This document shows positions 57,247 to 64,000 of a DNA stretch of 64,000 nucleotides, one piece after another; the stretch's first letter is position 1; each line of letters opens with the position of its first letter. A program made the translations under genes and the position numbers. The notes under the pieces were generated by a model that saw only the letters and a program-made list of their open reading frames with translations, ran no database searches and was not told where the DNA came from. Source of the stretch: Prosopocoilus inquinatus (taxonomy: Eukaryota > Arthropoda > Insecta > Coleoptera > Lucanidae); NCBI GenBank assembly GCA_036172665.1, contig CM069873.1:45106001-45170000 (forward strand), read 5' to 3'.

Positions 57247-58073
57247 TATTGTGTTTACATTGGTCTTATGTCTTATAGTGTTTCATTTCGCATACCCTGC
57301 GATCGTAAATTTTTGTAAGAGTGTCTTATAGCTGTTCCGGATTAGGATCAAAGTTTTTCACATTTTCTGAAATTACTGACGGCATTCCTCCTCCTGTCTT
57401 TTTTCCTTTTTTCGTTTTTTTAAAATTTTTCTATTTCAGTTACATTTTTCCGTGTTGTTTTGTTCTTTTTGTTGTGTGCTAGCTTTGATTTGTTACATTA
57501 AATGTTCAATTTCTGCACTACTCGGTCTTTCGCGAATATTACGATCGTCATTTGTTTCTCTTACTTTCTTTGGAAACTTATTTTTTCTTATTTATGAGTC
57601 TCCCGTTCGTCAAAGTCCTTTATTTTTTTTATCTTTCGTAAATTTTGCGTGAAATTGGAATTCTGGTTTTGTTTCCTTTTTTCTCTTTTCGCCTCTTAGT
57701 GAATTTCGCATTACCATTACATTTTAAATATTTATTGTCAACTACTCTTATCTTTTTTTTGGGTTTTAATTTAATATTAATTAATATTACGGTCGTTGTA
57801 TATCTTACTTTCTTTAGGAATTCTTCTTTGTCCATTTCGAATACGGTTTCTTGAAAGTGGAAAAGGGTTTCCGTTTCCTTTTGTTTTTGATTGTTTCTAA
57901 TTTTCTTCCTTTGTAAGATATACATATTTTTTATCTTCCGTAAATGTTGCGATTACTATTTGTTTTGCTTCTTTATTATTTACCCTCTATTACTTTTTTT
58001 GAAAAATTTTATTTTTTGATATTTATGCATATGTTTTTGAAAATCAATACAGTCGAGTAATAAAGAGATGTGT
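57247..58073. other. Pyrimidine-rich 3' flank of the BED-hAT gene
   Basis: Plus strand is T-rich with CTTTT and TCCTTT motifs from about 57380 to 58010. Frames on either strand are low-complexity and not genes. Confidence 0.5.
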
Positions 58074-58178
58074 CTCCATAAAATATAAATGTTCTTTAGA
58101 ACACTTTATCAAGTAAGCGCACATGCTCCTCCATAAAATATAAATGTTCTTTAGAACACTTTATCAAGTAAGCGCACG
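58074..58178. repeat. Tandem duplication, 55-bp unit, two copies
   Basis: CTCCATAAAATATAAATGTT begins at 58074 and again at 58129, and both copies continue through CTTTAGAACACTTTATCAAG to AAGCGCAC. The two copies are nearly the same, so the duplication is recent. Confidence 0.88.
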
Positions 58179-58275
58179 CGCTTCGATGTGCTTTTCAATC
58201 ATTCTATTATCCACCTGCTCGGCATAGCAGTTAGCAGTACTACCAAACTACTTTTATTATCTGAGTGTACATGTA

Positions 58276-58386
58276 CAGTCATGATCATTCTAATCGAGAC
58301 CACTGCAAACTAACCGTGTCCTTGTTGACGTCGGCAAATAGCGTTACAAAACTGTTACTCGGTCTCGATTCGTTTGATCAGGACTG
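58276..58386. mobile_element. Tc1-like MITE, 111 bp, TA-flanked
   Basis: CAGTCATGATCATTCTAATC at the left and, in reverse complement, CAGTCCTGATCAAACGAATC at the right are terminal inverted repeats followed by GAGACC in both. TA lies on each side. CAGT termini are typical of Tc1-like elements. No coding capacity. Confidence 0.85.
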
Positions 58387-58399
58387 TACATCTGTTGTA

Positions 58400-59699
58400 C
58401 AAACTGTTACATGTTTAATCACGTGAATACGATTTGAGTCGTATAGTTGTCAATACAAAGTTTTTGCAGTTTAACTTATACTCACCATGGCTGCCCACAA
58501 TACACTGAATACTTTATTTGACTTTAGTCCTTTTAGAACCAAGCCACAAAATAGTTTATTTAGTTAAAAATTAAATCAATTTTTAACATCAAAACATTCA
58601 AGACAGGAGTTCTAGTACTCTTCTGTTAGCCAATTATTTTTTAGATTCGCTGTTGATTGAATAATTGAATTTGTTGCGCCCTCTATAAACAACACCATCA
58701 GTCGGTGAAGATATCGGTAAACTAACTTGCTCCAAGTACATTGCAAGTTAATAAAGCAAAACTAGCTGTGCCCCCAAATATACGGAGCAAGGGTTTGTGT
58801 GAATGGAAAGCAACGTGACTTCAGCATGCACCAACGAGTATCAACATGACGTAAAGAAAAACTAGTGACGTTAAAAGTCGAGAATGAAACCAATATAATC
58901 TGTCCGTCGAAAAATTAACTCGCAAAAAACAGTAATTCACATAGATTAGTCCAGTAAAAAAAATAGACGGCGACGGAAATCTCATGACTATTCAACCACG
59001 CGGAATAATAATTTCGGACGGTTCCCACGAAACAGATGAAATGCGCTTGCAAATGTTTCAAAAGATGATGCAATTCTATTTCAGAATAAGAACTCCAAAC
59101 GATATTAATTGATTAAACCATAAAGCTTTTTTATACTATTCTCTGGCCGAAGTATTTCAAAAAGAATGCACAAAAGCGTCTTGTTAAATGCCAATCCAAC
59201 TTAATATACAGGTTGTTCCTGATGAGCGGTTTTCCAAACCATAACAAATAAAAAATTCCGTATGTGTCCACCTTCCCGTCGATAACTGAATATTAGTAAT
59301 AATATAACACCAAAATTTTGTTAACAATAAGCCCTTTATTACTATTAGGTTGTATACTTTATAATCATATCTCGTAGGTAAAATATATTTTTTTTAATTT
59401 GTAAATGTTTTACATATCAAACTCGATAATAATTATTATTAAAAAAAATAACTTGGCGAGTTTTCTTGTCTCTAATCTAATCTCATTGAGTTAATTGATA
59501 AATTACAATGCAGTAAGAAATTATAGTTTTCATTGCCTTAAAACAAACAAGAACATTAATGATTTCAACATGTGCAAGATCTGTAATTTATATTTAGGTG
59601 GTTGTATCACACTTACCCACAAAAATAAATCGAGATTCAAGCTGGTAAATTTTCAAACTGTGAGAGTGGCCGGAATGGAAAGTTTTTGAAGAAAAAATT
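58400..59699. other. Gene-free stretch
   Basis: No reliable gene. If the odorant receptor to the right has further exons they should lie here, on the minus strand, but I could not identify any. Confidence 0.4.
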
Positions 59700-60537
59700 T
59701 CATATTCGTTCTGTATTTTTCGCCACAGTGATACCAAGGCAAATCGTACAAATCAGTTTGCAACTTCTCATGAAAAATAGTTCTGTGGGAACAACGGCTA
59801 CAAGTATCGACCATATAATGGGCAACTGAATGACATAAGTTAACTCAAAGTAAGGTGAAATTGTCCAGTCATATGGAACCCAAATTGGAAGTGGTAAACA
59901 TCTACATATACTTACAGAAAAAGCAATTATATTCAACTTGTTAGTTTACTATTTCTCTTTGAAAATCTCTTACCGCCTTTTTAAAAACAGTGGCCACAAA
60001 TAAACAAATAACGCAAGCATAGACGAATAAATAATCCATATTAAAGTTACTTTTTTTGTAAGATTCACACGTTTTTTCATAGAAATTTCTTCCAAAGAAG
60101 TATTGGTAGTATTCCTGAACAAAAAATTAATTTTAAGTATCAAATTTTTGCAGGCGTCCTCTGGTATATTGTAATATACGCTCTTTAATAGACCCCATAC
60201 AATACCACCTAAAATAAAAATGATGATGTTTTAAATGTTCGTATTAAAATATAAACTAACAATTTTCAAATAGTGTTGTGGGGATGATTATTAATAAAAT
60301 GTTCGAGTACTTACCAATGAAAACATAATTCTGAGCTATCAAACGAAAGTTGAAAATGCCTTTTTCATAAATGCCAGCTATCAAAGACACCATGTACATT
60401 ACCATAAAAAACTGATTTAAATGTCTGTAGAAAATGTATAAGGTTTTCCATACACTCTTTGTCGTGTTATCTGTTCCTAATTGTCCTCCCACTTGCAATA
60501 AAATATTATTGTGATGTAAATATATAAAAGAAGTCAT
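59700..60537 (-). CDS. Odorant receptor (7tm_6 family), first three exons, C-terminal part not found
   Basis: Insect odorant receptors are seven-helix ligand-gated ion channel subunits that pair with Orco in antennal neurons. Exon 1 (60537-60315) starts MTSFIYLHHNNILLQ and ends FIG before GTAAGT. Exon 2 (60208-59974), after ATTTTAG, reads GIVWGLLKSVYYN, a linker, then a hydrophobic helix with LIWIIYSSMLALFVYLWPLF. Exon 3 (59901 onward), after ATATGTAG, encodes CLPLPIWVPYDWTISPYFEL and TYVIQLPIIWSILVAVVPTE, the strongly conserved P-x-W-x-P-[FY]-D ... SP-[YF]-[YF]-EL block of this family. All three joins keep frame. The frame ends in TGA at 59700, unless a donor at 59735/59734 is used. About 225 residues are present out of the usual 380-420, so the gene is truncated, a pseudogene, or continues in exons I did not see. 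Confidence 0.8.
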
Positions 60538-60937
60538 TAGGTAAGGCTTTTCGGAGAATTCGTGTTAAGCAAAAGAACGTGACTATCGAATATTCAGGTT
60601 TAGCTATAATTTCCATAACTACAGGTAGCATATTAAATGAGATTAATAGTTTAATTGTTCGTTTGGAGTTTTACTTTTATTAACTGCTTATGGATTGATC
60701 TTTTATTGAAAACATATTTACTATTTCAGGAAAAGTCAAGAGATTGTTCGAACGTCATGTTTTTATGTTATTTAAGAGCGATTTGGAATTTCTTTACTAA
60801 AAGTATTTTTATTTTTCTTGTAAATGTGGTGGTGAACCAAATAATAAACTTACAATTCAATCAGAATTATATTGAAAAATTATATATAATAATAATAATA
60901 TTGTTTATTTAATCCAGCAAAATAATATAGTATAATA

Positions 60938-62232
60938 CAGAGAGATTCAGGCAACCCTTTCATTAAAAGTTTCCGGACTTCTCCTTTGAATTTCTGTTTC
61001 ATATTTTGCAGTTATAAGTTAACGATATGGATCTATCAAAATATAATATTTTCAAATTTCGCACACTTCCGCTTATACCGGAAGTTGCTGTCAACTTTCT
61101 TATTTTAAATGGATTACCCCAATTTTTAATCCATTTTTGAAATCTTCAAAAATTAACCGTTTCCGAGGTATTTTAATTTTTTAAAAATAACTCAGACTTG
61201 CACTTGACAATTCAAGAAGTTAATAAAGAAAAGTTGTTATATCGAGGAAAATGCGTTATTACTTAGATACAGTAGAAAGTTATTACTAATAAATAATAGC
61301 CGAGGACAACTTAGAGCCAATATTATGACCAACAATTTGTTTATTATTTTTAATATTTCTGATTTATTTATTAGTTTTCATAAAATTTTGTATTGTAAGT
61401 GTAAATTTCTCCTTGCAAATGTGTAAATAGTCATACCAAGAATTCTAATACATGCGGCATATGTAAACAAAGAGATCAGATGATAGATGTGTATTTAAAT
61501 ATTATTTGTCGGTTTTTAAAATGAAATTGAAATTAGAGTCAGAAATTAATTTAAAAGACCTCAGTTTGTTAAATTTTCATAGCACACTATTCAGGAATAA
61601 TACTGAAAAGTGAAAAAATTGATGTGTCAAAGAGAAAATCATGAATAGAAAGAGAAAGGTAAGAGATGGGTATAGGGAATGCTAATACAGTTCGAAAGAA
61701 CATTCAATTCTGATTCTTATAGTATAAAAAAATACTGGGTATTCTATTTAAAAAACATGACTTTTCGACAGTTGAAATCAGTTCGAATAGAACTTACTTT
61801 TGAAGCAGCCTGTAAACGATTTTGTGTAAAATTAGGCATGACATAAAAGCTTATGAGCATAGCTTACTACAGACCAAAAATTTTTGGCTTTTGTTACACA
61901 AAGATGGCAGCATCAGAAACAAGGTACTGCAACTTTGAACTTTCTTTAAAAAATGGAAATATCTCTATAACGGCTAATTTTTCTTGTATCATATGTTACA
62001 CAAAATCTTTTTAGAATTTCATGAAGATTTCAAGAATGCAATAAAAAATGGGGTATTCTATTTAAAATAAGAAAGTTGATAGCAACTTCCGGTACAAGCG
62101 GAAGTGTCCGAAAGTTGGAAATATTATATTTTAATAGATCATTATCGCTGACTTATAACCGCAAAATATGAAATAGAAATTCAAAGAGGAAGTCCGTAAA
62201 CTTCTAATGAATGGGTTGCCTGAATCTCCCTG
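60938..62232. mobile_element. Foldback element, 1295 bp, TA-flanked, long terminal inverted repeats
   Basis: CAGAGAGATTCAGGCAACCC at the left matches CAGGGAGATTCAGGCAACCC (reverse complement of the right end), with TA on both sides. The arms run for at least 200 bp and include TTCCGGTA / TACCGGAA next to ACTTTCTTATTTTAAAT. A further copy of that inner segment occurs at about 34640 (ATTTAAAATAAGAAAGTTGA, CTTCCGGC). No transposase is encoded. Confidence 0.88.
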
Positions 62233-62249
62233 TATATATAGTATAAATA

Positions 62250-63964
62250 AAACAATTTTTTTTTTGAGGTAATGGACTTTGGCTCAGATTGGTCTCAAGG
62301 AGCCATCTGTTCTTGAATGCCAAAGCCCCGCAGGAAATACATAAAACAATATTAGTCAAACTAAAGTAACTTAAAATCTACTTACTTCTAAGAAAAAATA
62401 TATTTCAGAGAGGAAAGAAAAAAGAAATCGGAAAAGAAAAGTAACAAGAAAAGGAAAGAAAGAATATCAGAAGAGAAAAAAAAGAGAGATGAAGGGATTT
62501 GAAACTTAACCAGACATCCGCCGCTCCCATACATAGGTTTTATAAATTCTTTTAAATACGGAGACTGATTTGTTTTTGAACATTTCGAGCAGGGAGTTCC
62601 AAAACGCTGAAATGCAATATGAGAAGGATTTAGTGAACTTCGCGGTGTTATGTGAAGTTATAATAATAGTATTTTTATGGTGAATATTAATATTATGGAC
62701 ATCCGTGCGAAAAGAGATTTTGTTATAAAGATAAGGTGGTGTTTTCTCTTTAATAATCTTGAAGTACAAGTTAGCGGAATGAAAACGTCGACAATTAGAC
62801 ATATTTAACCAATTACAATCATATAAACTATATGTCACGTGTTCATATTTTCAATTGCCGTATGAAAATCTGAGACACGCATTCTGAATACGCTGTATAC
62901 GTTAGATGTCTACAGAGTCCAAGCAAGGACTGTATACAGAATCACAGGAATCAAATCGAGACAGAATTAGTGAGTTAGTCAAAAGTAATTTACTGTTTTT
63001 ATTTAGTATGCAATTATTAGAATATAGAATTTTTAAAACAGAAAACGATTTTTGCAATAGTTCACTTACATGAAGTTTGAATTTTAATTCATTATCATAG
63101 GCCAAGATTCTTGAGAGATTGAGAAAACTGTAAAATTGAATCATCAATTTTAATATTAAGTAAGTAAATTAAATTGGTTTTCTGTTTGTTACCAAATATC
63201 ATAATCGAAGATTTTGCAGCGTTTATTTTAAGACCGTGGCGTCTTGAAAGATTAACTAAAGCTTGTATATCAGATTTACATTATCATTATTTCCAGCAAC
63301 ATCTTTAGCCTGAAAATGGTAGTACAGCTGACTATCATCAGCATAAGTATGTAATTTATAATAACGCAGGAGGCAATTACTAAACGATGACGTATGTATA
63401 ACATAGAGTAAAGGACCGCAAATGCTGTCCTGAGGTACACCTGATGTTAAAGTTCGTACATCTGATTTAAAGCCATTAGCAAGAACGCATTGTGATCTTC
63501 CTACCAGATACTGTCTAAAGAAACTAATTGCTCCATTACTTAAGCCTATGGAATGCAAAATAGCCAACATTAAATTATAATTAATCATGTCAAAAGCATT
63601 AGAGTAATCAAGCAGTGTTAAGACTGTGAAGTGCTCTTTATCAGAACTACGTAACAAGTCATCAACAATATCTAACAATGCGATGCTGCAGCTATAGCCT
63701 GATCTAAAACCAGACTGCGCGGACGGTAATACATTATAAAATTCCAAGTGACTACGTAGCTGCTTATCAACAATTTTTTCAAGGATTTTAGAAAAACTGG
63801 GAGAAGGCTCATTGGTCTTAGATCAATAAGTTCAGATGGACGAGAATTTTTTGGAATTACAATTACAACTGCCTCCTTCCAACAGGAAGGGTAAACATTT
63901 TCAGTTAGACAAAAATTAACAATGTGAGTATTTTAAAAGATTGTTTGCACATGCAGCATTAAAA
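62250..63964 (-). pseudogene. Non-LTR retrotransposon (LINE), reverse transcriptase to 3' end, running off the window
   Basis: On the minus strand the sequence enters with the first reverse transcriptase blocks (VYPSCWKEAVVIVIPKNSRP, then SELIDLRPMSLLP), shifts by one base near 63780, and continues in the 63747-63256 frame: LPSAQSGFRSGYSCSIALLD, VLTLLDYSNAFDMINYNLML, LTSGVPQDSICGPLLYVI, and the catalytic TYADDSQLYYHF. The palm motifs are complete. The thumb region follows in 63147-62902 (YDNELKFKLHVSELLQKSFS), and the C-terminal region in 62838-62506 (PYLYNKISFRT, AFWNSLLE). At least three frame breaks show decay. It is related to, but different from, the LINE fragment at 12343-13351. The upstream half with the endonuclease lies beyond 64000 or is absent. 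Confidence 0.85.
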
Positions 63965-64000
63965 TTTATGCTATAAAGGATTTTCGATATTTCTTCAATA

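Noticed and set aside
57400..58000. Frames in the pyrimidine-rich region after the BED-hAT gene
   Set aside because: Low-complexity T/C-rich sequence giving Leu/Phe/Ser or Lys/Glu-rich frames on either strand.
58985..59109. Short plus-strand frame beginning MTIQPRGIIISDG
   Set aside because: About 41 codons, no domain, no splice context and no second copy; cannot be supported.

Overview
The window looks like nuclear DNA of an insect, possibly a beetle. It is strongly AT-rich, has short GT-AG introns, and carries an insect-type odorant receptor (7tm_6), a BTB-zinc-finger style cluster of alternative terminal exons, and a dense load of insect-type transposons (PIF/Harbinger, hAT, mariner with DUF4817, Mutator/YqaJ, Ty3/gypsy, Ty1/copia, jockey/CR1-like LINEs, many foldback MITEs). 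There is no sign of a bacterial or plasmid replicon. The order assignment is a guess.

Layout. 0.6-3.1 kb (+): three alternative terminal exons, each with two C2H2 fingers and all entered in the same splice phase. 3.7-4.7 kb: a foldback MITE. 5.8-10.4 kb: a nearly complete but decayed PIF/Harbinger element with a convergent Myb/SANT-like accessory gene (+) and HARBI1-like transposase (-), broken by a tRNA-like SINE. 10.4-11.85 kb: a tandem array of related MITEs fused through their terminal repeats. 12.3-13.35 kb: a LINE fragment. 13.4-24.5 kb: gene-poor DNA with MITEs and foldbacks, one carrying a MADF-domain fragment. 24.5-25.1 kb: a block rich in TATCGATA. 25.1-31.7 kb: a Mutator-type transposase fused to a YqaJ nuclease (-), with a mariner inserted inside it and a CGGBP1-like hAT inserted at its stop codon. 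32.5-33.45 kb: a large palindromic repeat.

38.99-45.08 kb: a Ty3/gypsy LTR retrotransposon with both LTRs, inserted into an older repeat. Between protease and reverse transcriptase its pol carries a complete TARG1/OARD1-like macrodomain with the catalytic Lys and Asp in place. 47.67-57.20 kb (+): a three-exon BED-zinc-finger/hAT-transposase-derived gene with an uninterrupted 677-codon reading frame after splicing. Its 6.8-kb first intron holds three nested foldback elements and a dead copia element, which is what one expects of a domesticated transposase gene. 59.7-60.5 kb (-): the first three exons of an odorant receptor. 60.9-62.2 kb: another foldback. 62.3-64 kb (-): the 3' part of a LINE running off the window.

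The best candidates for real host genes are the zinc-finger terminal exons, the BED-hAT gene and the odorant receptor. Nearly everything else is transposon sequence at different stages of decay. The two most interesting objects are the macrodomain-bearing retrotransposon and the putatively domesticated BED-hAT gene.
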